Shown: positions 26,410 to 34,400 of the stretch, piece after piece
Position numbering within the stretch: position 1 is the stretch's first letter
Layout: every line of letters begins with the position of its first letter
Assembly (NCBI RefSeq): GCF_049994905.1
Contig: NZ_CP188258.1
Coordinates: 1,054,001-1,118,000, forward strand
DNA from: Diaminobutyricibacter sp049994905
Lineage (GTDB): Bacteria; Actinomycetota; Actinomycetes; Actinomycetales; Microbacteriaceae
Direction of reading: 5' to 3'
DNA: 64,000 bases
Program-made: the position numbers and the translations under genes
Notes under the pieces: generated by a model
What the model was told of the DNA's origin: nothing
The model's input: the letters and a program-made list of their open reading frames with translations, nothing else
Database searches by the model: none

Positions 26410-26506
26410 CTTTGTGAGCAACAGCTCTGGACACGTTCCAGGGGCTCCGGCGGCCGAGGCGCACATCGCCTCCGCGATGTGCGACGTACATATTTAGGAG
26501 TAGGCC

Positions 26507-27022
26507 ATGGCGAACAAGGAAGCCGCGGTTGCCGAGCTCACGGAACTTTTCGAGAGCTCGACCGCCGTTCTGCTGACCGAGTACCGCGGGCTCACCGTTG
26601 CTCAGCTCAAGACGCTGCGCACATCCATCAGTGAGCACGCAACGTACGCCGTGGTGAAGAACACGCTGACCAAGATCGCGGCCAACAACGCAGGCATCTC
26701 GTCATTCGACGAGGAGCTCGTTGGTCCGTCCGCTATCGCTTTCGTATCCGGTGACCCTGTCGCCGTCGCGAAATCCCTGCGCGACTTCGCCAAGGCAAAC
26801 CCTCTCCTCGTGGTCAAGGGCGGTTACTTCGACGGTAACCCGCTGACCGCAGAAGAGGTAGGCAAGCTCGCCGACCTCGAGTCCCGTGAGGTGCTGCTGG
26901 CCAAGCTGGCCGGCGCCTTCAAGGCCTCGCTGTTCGGAGCCGCATATCTGTTCAACGCACCGCTGTCGAAGGCCGTTCGCACGGTTGACGCGCTGCGTGA
27001 GAAGCAGGAGTCCGCGAGCTAG
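26507..27022 (+). CDS. rplJ: 50S ribosomal protein L10
   Basis: A 171-residue base of the ribosomal L7/L12 stalk, bound to 23S rRNA and carrying L7/L12 dimers on its C-terminal helix. The sequence is diagnostic: MANKEAAVAELTELFESST, then VLLTEYRGLTVAQLKTLR, VVKNTLTKIAANNAG, GPSAIAFVSGDPVAVAKSL and AGAFKASLFGAAYLFNAPLS. Expected length. ATG 26507 is preceded by AGGAG. rplL follows 62 bp downstream, the universal arrangement; no rplK/rplA or rpoB is visible on either side in this window. Confidence 0.99.
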   Translation: MANKEAAVAELTELFESSTAVLLTEYRGLTVAQLKTLRTSISEHATYAVVKNTLTKIAANNAGISSFDEELVGPSAIAFVSGDPVAVAKSLRDFAKANPLLVVKGGYFDGNPLTAEEVGKLADLESREVLLAKLAGAFKASLFGAAYLFNAPLSKAVRTVDALREKQESAS

Positions 27023-27084
27023 TCATCCGTTTCTACGGATGCCTGCACCGCGGTGAGTAACTAAGAAAACATAAGGAGAAAATC

Positions 27085-27471
27085 ATGGCAAAGCTGTCGA
27101 CTGACGAACTGCTCGACGCGTTCAAGGAGCTCACGCTCATTGAGCTCAGCGAGTTCGTGAAGAAGTTTGAAGAGACCTTCGAGGTCACCGCCGCTGCCCC
27201 GGTTGCTGTCGCAGCCGCCGGCGCCGGCGCCGCAGCCCCCGTTGAAGAGGTCGAGGAGAAGGACTCCTTCGACGTCGTCCTCGAGGCGGCCGGCGAGAAG
27301 AAGATCCAGGTCATCAAGGAGGTGCGCGCACTCACCAGCCTCGGCCTCGGTGAGGCGAAGGCAGTCGTTGACGGCGCTCCGAGCAACGTGCTCGAGGGCG
27401 TCAACAAGGAGACCGCAGAGAAGGCAAAGGCTCAGCTCGAAGAGGCTGGCGCCACCGTCACCCTCAAGTAG
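27085..27471 (+). CDS. rplL: 50S ribosomal protein L7/L12
   Basis: A 128-residue stalk protein that recruits translation factors. N-terminal dimerisation helices (MAKLSTDELLDAFKELTLIE), an Ala/Pro-rich hinge (about residues 36-55) and the conserved C-terminal domain (KKIQVIKEVRALTSLGLGEA, KAVVDGAPSNVLEGVNKETA) are complete. ATAAGGAGAAAATC precedes the ATG. A strong hairpin follows 6 bp after the stop codon, so the operon ends here rather than continuing to rpoB. Confidence 0.99.
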   Translation: MAKLSTDELLDAFKELTLIELSEFVKKFEETFEVTAAAPVAVAAAGAGAAAPVEEVEEKDSFDVVLEAAGEKKIQVIKEVRALTSLGLGEAKAVVDGAPSNVLEGVNKETAEKAKAQLEEAGATVTLK

Positions 27472-27476
27472 TCTGC

Positions 27477-27492
27477 GCCCCGGTATCGGGGC
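27477..27492 (+). terminator. Terminator of rplJ-rplL
   Basis: GCCCC (27477-27481), a GGTATC loop and GGGGC (27488-27492) are followed by ACTTTCC, directly after the rplL stop. Confidence 0.65.
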
Positions 27493-27578
27493 ACTTTCCA
27501 CTGGCTGACCGGCGCTCGCTACGAGCCGCCTGACGCTTGCAACGCGGTTACTCCTCACCGGGTATTCCGCGTTACGAG

Positions 27579-27606
27579 GGCGTCGCCCCCGCAACGGGGC
27601 GGCGCC
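27579..27606 (+). terminator. Second hairpin downstream of rplL
   Basis: GGCGTCGCCCC and GGGGCGGCGCC pair around CGCAAC with one mismatch and are followed by TTTGTG. Probably a backup terminator. Confidence 0.5.
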
Positions 27607-28059
27607 TTTGTGCGTTTAACGGACATCCGTCCGCTGACGCGTGAGGCACCGCGGATGCTCGGCACCCACGCACGCTGCTCACGGCGTGCGCTCACCCAGC
27701 ATCCGCCTGCCTGCACGTGTCGAACGTCGGCTTGTCCGCGCACTGCCGCGCGGGCATCCGGATGCGCAACCGGAAAGTACCCACGATGAATACCACGACG
27801 AGGTGGCGATCTTTCGCCACGTACTGGCGGCATGTCTTCCATGTCGCGCTGATCAGGGGAGCGGGTGCGGCACACGCCGCACACCCGCCGGATCTGTACC
27901 GCAGCACGCCCCAGCATGGGCCGTTCCTGCGGTAGACCCCAACCCTCGGCTCGCCAGCGATGGCGCAGCCGAACGCACTCGTGCCCCCGACCGCTGTTGC
28001 GGGAGGGGGCACGAGTCGTTGGGGGCCGCGTTCCACGTCTTGTCGCGACCCCGATCCGG
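27607..28059. other. Gene-poor gap with one strong hairpin
   Basis: No credible gene is seen in these 453 bp; the open frames are short, lack ribosome sites and resemble nothing known. The only clear element is a perfect 12-bp inverted repeat, ACTCGTGCCCCC (27977-27988) and GGGGGCACGAGT (28005-28016). It lies 43 bp past the stop of the minus-strand surface-protein gene and is a likely terminator for it. Confidence 0.5.
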
Positions 28060-29004
28060 TCAGGCTCTGCGGTTCCTGAGCTGATACGCCAGACTGCCGA
28101 CGAGTGCGATGAGGCCGGTGGCGACCAGTCCGACGCTCACCACCTGGAGGCCTCCGACATCCTGGCCGGTGTTCGCCAGCACCTTCGCCTGATCCAGCGC
28201 GGCGTCGGTCCGAGCGCCGGCCGCATTCGCGATCGCGTTGCTGGTTTGCTCTGAAGCCGGATCGACGGTGGGAATGTCGACGTCCGAAGCGGCGCTGGCG
28301 TTCTCCGAACCTTCCGCAGACGCAGACGCAGACGCAGACGCAGCCGCCGACGCAGAAGCAGACCCGATCGAATTGGCCGTTGCATTCGCGGCCGCTTCTG
28401 CGCCGGTGGCGGCTGACGCGTTCATCGAGGCCGTCGCCCCAGGTTCCCAATCGAATTCGGGTTCTGGGGCGACACCCGGAGTCGTGAAGGTCAGGATCGG
28501 GGTTCCAGCTACGGCCCCGCCGGGGCAGATGTATCCAATGCCGACCAAGTAGCGAGTGCCGGGTTTGATGTGATGACCGATCGCCTCGGTGTACGGAAAG
28601 TCGCCCACCGGGACCACGTAGGCGCCGAGTCCGTCCATGAAGAAGCTGACGTACTCGGGGTGGTTGTCGGGAAGAGTCCAGCGGAGTTTGAACCCTGTTT
28701 CGGTGAGATCGTAGACCTCAAAATCTTCGAGGTCTGCGCACTCCTGCTCATCGACCGCAGTGCCCTCTGCGTCCTGTGGGCTCTGCGTGCCGACGGGGCT
28801 TCCGTTCGGCGTGCTCGCGCCGTCGTCGACAGCGGCTGCAGCGGCGGAGGCATCGGAAGCAGCGCCGGCGGTCGACGCTGTCGCGCTCCCGCTCGCGGAT
28901 GCGTCGGCGGCCTGTGCCGACAGGGCGCCGGCGCTCGTCACCCCGCCGATGCTGAGCGCGATCAGGCCTGCGGTGATCGCGGCACGGCTATAGGATCTGG
29001 ACAT
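28060..29004 (-). CDS. LAxTG-type cell-wall-anchored Ala/Ser-rich surface protein
   Basis: A 314-residue secreted protein. A signal peptide (about residues 1-33, AITAGLIALSIGGVTSAGAL) is followed by an Ala/Ser-rich segment and a fibronectin-III-like domain (ECADLEDFEVYDLTETGFKL, about residues 86-185). A second low-complexity Ala/Ser stretch (ASASASASAEGSENASAASD) follows. The C-terminus carries LANTGQDVGG, a transmembrane segment (VVSVGLVATGLIALVGSLAY) and a basic tail (LRNRRA). LAxTG is the motif of class E sortases in high-GC actinobacteria. No sortase is in the window. It starts 21 bp after the frameshifted subtilase gene, probably the same transcript. Anchoring prediction is good; function unknown. 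Confidence 0.85.
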   Translation of the reverse strand: MSRSYSRAAITAGLIALSIGGVTSAGALSAQAADASASGSATASTAGAASDASAAAAAVDDGASTPNGSPVGTQSPQDAEGTAVDEQECADLEDFEVYDLTETGFKLRWTLPDNHPEYVSFFMDGLGAYVVPVGDFPYTEAIGHHIKPGTRYLVGIGYICPGGAVAGTPILTFTTPGVAPEPEFDWEPGATASMNASAATGAEAAANATANSIGSASASAAASASASASAEGSENASAASDVDIPTVDPASEQTSNAIANAAGARTDAALDQAKVLANTGQDVGGLQVVSVGLVATGLIALVGSLAYQLRNRRA

Positions 29005-29025
29005 TCGAACTGCCTTTCGTTGGGG

Positions 29026-31078
29026 TTATCTCGTGGAAGCTGCGAAGAACTCGACGCCCGCGACGTAGGGGGAGGACATCCTGAAGTCGCTGGCGTCGTT
29101 GACGCGACCGGCCGCGTCGAGCCGGAAGCCGACAGTGTTGCCGTTCGGAACCCGGTAACCGATCACAGGTTTGCCGTCAGTGAAGCCGTCCAGCACGAAG
29201 ACCTGGTCCTTCGAACTCCAGTAGGACATCGCGGTCAGTTCCTGGCCGGCCGAAGTGAACGGGGTGACGGGCGATCCGGTGCCCCACCACGCCCAGGGGC
29301 GGCCCGTGTCGGGGTGTCGCATCACGAGGTCGGGGCGGCCGTCGCCGTTCAGGTCCGCGACCCCGACGAGGCGCATGCCCGCAGTGTCCTTCGCGCTCCT
29401 CAGAGTGCGGGCCTCGCCGAGTGTCGTGTCTCGCTCCGCCTTCGCCCGGATGATGATCGATCCGTCTGTGGTCTGGGCCAGGAGCGCGGCAATGGTGCCG
29501 GGGATGCCGCGTGCATAAGCGAGCGCCGTAATGTCGGTCGCCGCGCCTTCGGCGATCACCATCGGGCCATCGAGCGTGTTCTTCCGGGGGTCGAACTGGC
29601 TGTAGAAGATGTCCCGTCCTCGAACGCCGATGAGGCCGTTGGTGCCCAGCATGCCGAAATCGTGAACGGCGATGGTTTTGCTGCGGTCTCTCCAATCGGA
29701 TGAGAGGTACCGCCACCCCGGAAGATCGATCACGCCGCCCTTCGCGGGATACATCACGACGGTGCTCTTGTCGGCGGCCAGGAGCAGCCATTCGGGATGT
29801 CCGTCGCCGTCCCAGTCGTGGGCCGGGCGCGTTCCGCGATCGTTGAGCGCGTCACCCAGCCGGATGCGAGGCGCGACGGCGGCGCTGTTTCCCGCGCGAG
29901 TGTCGGCCACGACTACACCGGTACGGCGAAGCCGCCCGAGCAGCTCATCGACGGATGCGTCGGGATATCGGGACCGGAGGACGGCGAACGCTCCCGCGAC
30001 CTGTGGTGCAGCGAAGGACGTTCCCACCAGCGGTCCCGTCGTCGCGACGCCGTTCGGGGTCATCCAGCCACCCCAGATGGCATCAGGGTTGTCGAGCGTG
30101 CTGCTCGCTCCGACAGGGGCGAGAAGGTCGACCCTGGCGGATGCATTGGAGTAGTCGGTCAGCGTGCTCTTATCCGTCACGCCGGTCGCGCCCACTGCGA
30201 TGACCTCGTCTGCACACGCCCACGATCCGATCGCGTTCCGGGCGCCGTCATTGCCCGCAGCGACGACCACCGCGATGCCTGCCGCTCGTAGTTGTGCGGC
30301 CGAATCGGCGAAGCCCATTCCGGGCGTCGTCGGACATCCCGTGCCGTCCCGCACCACTGTGTTCGACGCCGAGATGTTGACGGCGGCAACGTGGTATTTC
30401 TTCGCCAGCACGTTGAGTGTGTAATCCAGTGCAGCGTCAACCGCTTCGGGGGCCCAGCCGACGCGGTTCCCCACCTTCAACAGGGCCAGCTGTGCTTTCT
30501 GCGCTACGCCGGCGGCCGTGACGGCCACTTGGCCGTTGCTCACCGTGCGCGGCGTCCCTGCTGCGATCGTTGCGACCATCGTGCCGTGCGTCTCATGGCA
30601 GCTCTGACCGGGACCGGCCACGCGCTCTACTGTACTGCGATGTGCCGGGACCTATCGTGTACAGCACGGAGGGAAGGTCGGCATTCGTCTGCGCTGAGGG
30701 CCCGCACAGGTGTCGGTCCTGGGGGTCGACCCCCGCACGCTCCCGCAGGCCGAAGCACGCTTCTTCGACCACGCGGCCGGCGAGCATCGGATGAGCGGTG
30801 TCGAACGCTCCATCGATGACGACGATCATCTGCCCGGCCCCGGAGTACGGTCTTCCCTCGTTGCCGAGAAATGTCCCGTCATCGCCGCCGCCGAGGTTCG
30901 CGTTCACGGAGGCGACCTGCGCCCAGCTTGCCGCGGCAGCGGTGGTGGCCCCGCTCAGCACGATGAACGCGGTCACCAGGACACCGGCCGTAAGGCCGAG
31001 CCGTCGCCTCCGCGCGACACCGCGAGAAGACGGTGCAATGCCCGGTGTCGCCCGATGATCATAATTCACGTAGGACAT
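29026..31078 (-). pseudogene. Secreted S8 (subtilisin-like) serine protease, frameshifted
   Basis: One subtilase split over two frames. The upstream part (31078 to 30593) has a basic N-terminus, a signal/anchor (LTAGVLVTAFIVLSGATTAA) and the catalytic Asp region MIVVIDGAFDTAHPML. The downstream part (to 29026) has the catalytic His (CHETHGTMVATIAAG), the oxyanion Asn region (VVVAAGNDGARNAIG) and catalytic Ser (GTSFAAPQVAGAFAVL), then VCBS/FG-GAP-like repeats (DWDGDGHPEWLLLAADKS, DLNGDGRPDLVMRHPDTG). Removing one base near 30625-30632 joins ...GPGTSQYS to ERVAGPGQSCHETHG. Either an authentic mutation or a sequencing error; both halves otherwise look intact. The LAxTG protein follows 21 bp downstream. 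Confidence 0.82.
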
Positions 31079-31110
31079 CTAAGCACAGGGCACATAAGCA
31101 TGAAAACGCT

Positions 31111-31125
31111 TGCAATGGAATTGCA
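31111..31125. promoter_or_regulatory. Palindromic operator candidate upstream of the protease
   Basis: TGCAATGGAATTGCA is a perfect 6-bp inverted repeat with a 3-bp spacer, 33 bp upstream of the protease start. It overlaps a LacI-like half site, AAAACGCTTGCA (about 31103-31114). Regulator unknown. Confidence 0.45.
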
Positions 31126-31171
31126 CCTGAACCGGGTGTCAGGACGGGGCATAATCCGGGTGCGGTGTGAG

Positions 31172-31216
31172 TTATATAGCTTGGCTCTTGAATTAGATAG
31201 GCAAGCTATATATAAT
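31172..31216 (+). promoter_or_regulatory. MarR promoter embedded in an inverted repeat
   Basis: TTGAAT (31188-31193) and TATAAT (31211-31216) are exactly 17 bp apart, a near-consensus housekeeping promoter. Arms TTATATAGCTTG (31172-31183) and CAAGCTATATATAA (31202-31215) flank the -35 and cover the -10. This is an ideal site for autorepression by the MarR protein encoded next. The stretch is strikingly A/T-rich for this genome. Confidence 0.7.
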
Positions 31217-31292
31217 TGGGAGTATCCCAACCCGGAGAATCGCGACCGCCGGCGTGCCCACAAGACACCCGGCTGCCGCACGAAAGAGAAGC

Positions 31293-31811
31293 ATGATGAA
31301 CACAGCCCTCATATCCCCACCCGCACAGGAGATGGCACCCACGATGGCCACCGACGCAGAACTCCAGAGAATCCTCGGCGACCTCGTCGTCACCAGTCAC
31401 CGCCTCGCCCGTCTGGCCGCCCGCGTCACCGGCAACACCGAGTCGCCCGCCACCTGGCGTACGCTCAGCGTCCTCACGACGAGCGGCCCGCTGCGGCTCG
31501 GCGAACTCGCCTCCCACAGCCGCGTCTCCCAGCCGACGATGACCAAGATCGTCCGCAACCTGGTCGAGACCGAATGGATCAAGCGCATCGCCGACACCGA
31601 CGACGCGCGGGCATGGCAGATCGCCATCACGCCGAAGGGCGCGGACGCGCTCGAGAACTGGCGCGACCAGCTGGCGACTGCGCTCCTGCCGATGTTCTCC
31701 GACCTCGCAGACGACGAGGTCGATTCACTGCGGCACGCTGTCGAGATCATCGGCTCGCGCGTAGAACTGACGGATGCCGCATCCGCCGCACTCAGAGGAA
31801 GCCGCAACTAG
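31293..31811 (+). CDS. MarR-family transcriptional regulator
   Basis: A 172-residue winged-helix regulator. Core: LGDLVVTSHRLARLAARVTG, then TWRTLSVLTTSGPLRLGELA, the recognition helix HSRVSQPTMTKIVRNLVETE, and the wing IKRIADTDDARAWQIAITPKG. Such proteins usually repress efflux or stress genes and release DNA on binding small phenolics or drugs. ATG 31293 follows AAAGAGAAG; ATG 31296 is adjacent. An MFS transporter begins 4 bp after its stop, so it is probably an autoregulated repressor of that pump through the inverted repeat at 31172-31215. Confidence 0.92.
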   Translation: MMNTALISPPAQEMAPTMATDAELQRILGDLVVTSHRLARLAARVTGNTESPATWRTLSVLTTSGPLRLGELASHSRVSQPTMTKIVRNLVETEWIKRIADTDDARAWQIAITPKGADALENWRDQLATALLPMFSDLADDEVDSLRHAVEIIGSRVELTDAASAALRGSRN

Positions 31812-31815
31812 ACGC

Positions 31816-33048
31816 ATGGCACACGACAAACCCGCAAACATCCTTTCCCAGCCCACCGCCGTCTGGGCGGTGGCGTTCGCCTCCGTGATCGCGTTCATGG
31901 GCATCGGTCTCGTCGACCCCATCCTTCCCGCGATCGCGCACAGCCTCCAGGCCACCCCGACACAGACGGAGATGCTGTTCACCAGCTACCTCCTGATCAC
32001 CGGCGTCGCCATGTTCTTCACGAGCTGGCTGTCCAGCCGCATCGGCGCCAAGCGCACACTGCTGATCGGCCTGGCGCTGATCGTCGTCTTCGCGCTTGCG
32101 GCAGGGCTCTCGCAGAACGTGGAATCGATCATCGGGTTCCGTGCCGGCTGGGGCCTCGGCAACGCCCTCTTCATTTCGACGGCGCTCGCGACGATCGTCG
32201 GTGCTGCGTCCGGCGGAACCTCGTCGGCGATCATCCTCTATGAGGCGGCTCTCGGCCTCGGCATCGCGATCGGCCCCCTGCTGGGCGGCCTGCTCGGCAG
32301 CTGGAGCTGGCGCGGGCCGTTCTTCGGTACTGCGACCCTCATGGCGATCGGCTTCGTCGCAATCGCGACCCTGCTGCGCAAAGACCCGGAGAAGCCCACC
32401 CCGACGCCACTCTCCGCGCCGTTCCGTGCGCTCGCGAACCCGTCGCTCGGCTTCCTCGCGGCAGCCGCACTGTTCTACAACATCGGGTTCTTCGTGCTGC
32501 TCGCCTACACGCCGTTCGCACTCGTGCCCCTCGGCGTCTCGAGCGCGATCAGCCTCGGCTTCATCTTCTTCGGCTGGGGCGTGTCGTTGGCGGTCACCTC
32601 CGTGTGGGTGGCGCCACTGCTCACGCGCTGGCTTCCGCGCACCCGCGTGCTGTGGATCGTCATGCCGCTCCTCGCCGTCGACCTCGCCGCCGCCGGCCTG
32701 CTCAGCCACTCGGTGGTCGGGCTGATCGTCTGCGTCATCGTCGGCGGCCTGCTGCTGGGCGTCCTGAACACGGTGCTCACCGAGTGCGTGATGGAGGCGA
32801 CCGACCTGCCCCGTGCTGTCGCATCCAGCGCGTATTCGGGCGTGCGGTTCCTCGGCGGCGCGATCGCGCCTCCCGCGGCCACACTGCTGGCCGCGACGTT
32901 CACCGCAGCGACCCCGTTCTACGCCGCAGCCATCTCGGTCCTCGTGGCGACTGCTCTCATCATGATCGGCCACCGCTACCTCAAGCGCGTCGACGGCGTC
33001 GAGGAGTCGCTCCTCGAAGAGGCCGAGGCCCTCACCGCAGCCGCCTAG
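31816..33048 (+). CDS. MFS multidrug-type transporter
   Basis: A 410-residue, about 12-helix major facilitator. First helix WAVAFASVIAFMGIGLVDPI; motif A region SRIGAKRTLLIGLAL after helix 2; motif C-like GPLLGGLLGSWSWRGPF in helix 5, the mark of drug/H+ antiporters. The last helices end at VLVATALIMIGHRYLKR, followed by an acidic tail. It is co-transcribed with the MarR gene (4-bp gap), which supports an inducible export role; substrate unknown. A family B palindrome follows the stop codon. Confidence 0.92.
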   Translation: MAHDKPANILSQPTAVWAVAFASVIAFMGIGLVDPILPAIAHSLQATPTQTEMLFTSYLLITGVAMFFTSWLSSRIGAKRTLLIGLALIVVFALAAGLSQNVESIIGFRAGWGLGNALFISTALATIVGAASGGTSSAIILYEAALGLGIAIGPLLGGLLGSWSWRGPFFGTATLMAIGFVAIATLLRKDPEKPTPTPLSAPFRALANPSLGFLAAAALFYNIGFFVLLAYTPFALVPLGVSSAISLGFIFFGWGVSLAVTSVWVAPLLTRWLPRTRVLWIVMPLLAVDLAAAGLLSHSVVGLIVCVIVGGLLLGVLNTVLTECVMEATDLPRAVASSAYSGVRFLGGAIAPPAATLLAATFTAATPFYAAAISVLVATALIMIGHRYLKRVDGVEESLLEEAEALTAAA

Positions 33049-33060
33049 CTTCTCCGAGCG

Positions 33061-33122
33061 CTCGAGCACAGGGAAAAACACCCGAAACGCGAGTTTCAGG
33101 GTGCTTTTTCCTGTGCCCGACG
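33061..33122. repeat. Palindromic repeat family B, copy 2
   Basis: The best-formed copy. Left arm CTCGAGCACAGGGAAAAACA, then CCCGAAAC; right arm GTTTCAGGG, then TGCTTTTTCCTGTGCCCGAC. The pairing runs almost to the centre. It lies between the convergent MFS and LacI genes, where it could terminate both. Confidence 0.8.
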
Positions 33123-33131
33123 CCAGCCGCG

Positions 33132-34142
33132 TCAGCGGCGCGGGGGAGCGGTGCTGGTGCGCTCGATCAGGGTGACCGGCATCTTGAGGGAACGGGCGCG
33201 CGGCTCGCCGCCGTTCAGCTCGTCCAGCAAGATGCGCGCAGCGACCGCGCCCTGTTCGAACGGGTCCTGCGCCATCGTGGTGAGACCGAACGACTCGGCG
33301 AAGTCGTGGTTGTCGATCCCGATCACGGAGAGGTCCTCAGGAACGCGCAGCCCGTGGTCGAATGCTGCGAGGATCGCGCCCATCGCCATCTCGTCCGAGC
33401 CTGCGAACACAGCGGTCGGTCGGGGACCTTCGCGGTCCAGGAGGCTGTTCATCGACGCACGACTGACCGGCAGCGAGAAACCGCCGGGGATGATCCAGTC
33501 GCGACGAACGGGAATGCCGGCATCCCTGAGCGCATCCTGGAATCCGTGCATCCGGCCGATCGGAACCTGGCGGTTGAGGCCCTCCTCGTCTTCGCCGCCG
33601 AGGTGCGCGATGTCGCGGTGCCCGAGGGCGATCAAGTGCTCGGTCGCGCGCCGGGCCGTGCCGCGTTCGTCGATGCCGACACTGCGGAGGCCGCGCACGG
33701 GACCGCCGACGACGATGGTGGGATGCCCGGTGGAGGCGAGCTGGTGGCGCTCGTCCGGTGTGAAATCCAGGCACATCGCAAGCAGGGCATCCGTTCGCTT
33801 CCGCAGGATGGTCCGGTGGAACACGCGCTCCCGGTCGCCGCGATGGCCGCCCAGGTTGAACAGGATCATGTCGTAGCTCGCCGAGCGCAGTTCCGCGTCG
33901 ACGCCCTCGAGCACGGACGTATAGAACCAGCGGCTCACCGACGGGACGACCACCCCCATCGCGAGCGTGCGGCCGCTGGCCAGCCCGGACGCGCTCGACG
34001 ATGCGACGTAACCGAGCTCATCCGCCGCCCGCCGCACCCGCGCACGGGTCTTGTCGGAGACGTTCGGGAGCCCGCGAAGGGCGCGCGACACCGTCGCGGT
34101 GGACACGCCCGTCGCACGCGCGACCTCGTCGATGCCTGCCAC
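33132..34142 (-). CDS. LacI-family regulator of the ABC sugar importer
   Basis: A 336-residue repressor. Helix-turn-helix GIDEVARATGVSTATVSRAL starts almost at the N-terminus, then LPNVSDKTRARVRRAADELG and the hinge. The effector domain shows MGVVVPSVSRWFYTSVLEGV, SVGIDERGTARRATEHLIAL, TAVFAGSDEMAMGAILAAFD and VIGIDNHDFAESF. GTG 34142 is the only start that keeps the full HTH. It is the last gene of the minus-strand sugar-import group and probably binds the AAGCG-type sites at 37819-37846 between the binding protein and glucosidase genes. MalR/AglR-like. Confidence 0.92.
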   Translation of the reverse strand: MAGIDEVARATGVSTATVSRALRGLPNVSDKTRARVRRAADELGYVASSSASGLASGRTLAMGVVVPSVSRWFYTSVLEGVDAELRSASYDMILFNLGGHRGDRERVFHRTILRKRTDALLAMCLDFTPDERHQLASTGHPTIVVGGPVRGLRSVGIDERGTARRATEHLIALGHRDIAHLGGEDEEGLNRQVPIGRMHGFQDALRDAGIPVRRDWIIPGGFSLPVSRASMNSLLDREGPRPTAVFAGSDEMAMGAILAAFDHGLRVPEDLSVIGIDNHDFAESFGLTTMAQDPFEQGAVAARILLDELNGGEPRARSLKMPVTLIERTSTAPPRR

Positions 34143-34163
34143 AGTGAGTCACCACTCCGTCGG

Positions 34164-34397
34164 TCAGGAGCCCTTGTGCAGCGGGTCCCGGGCCTGAAGG
34201 GCGGCATCACGCATACGGATGCGCGCCCGCCACAGCAGGCCGAGTGTGATGACGAAGACGAGCAGCGTCAGGGCCCAGCCAAGGGCATCGGCGCCCGTGA
34301 GCTCGCTCACGATCGTAACGATGAGGAACACGAAGGCGAAGAAGCCCACGAGCCCGATGCCGACATCCACCAGGTAGCGTGGATCGTTCCAATGCAT
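34164..34397 (-). CDS. Small two-helix membrane protein
   Basis: A 77-residue protein with two transmembrane segments (VDVGIGLVGFFAFVFLIVTI and GWALTLLVFVITLGLLWRAR) and a basic C-terminal tail. It starts 3 bp after the MalG-like permease stop, so it belongs to the sugar-import operon. Small hydrophobic proteins in this position are common in actinobacterial sugar ABC operons; I know no function for them. Confidence 0.75.
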   Translation of the reverse strand: MHWNDPRYLVDVGIGLVGFFAFVFLIVTIVSELTGADALGWALTLLVFVITLGLLWRARIRMRDAALQARDPLHKGS

Positions 34398-34400
34398 CGT

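Noticed and set aside
27692..27950. Cys-rich minus-strand open frame in the gap after rplL
   Set aside because: No good start or ribosome site, odd composition, no recognisable family; also overlaps competing frames.
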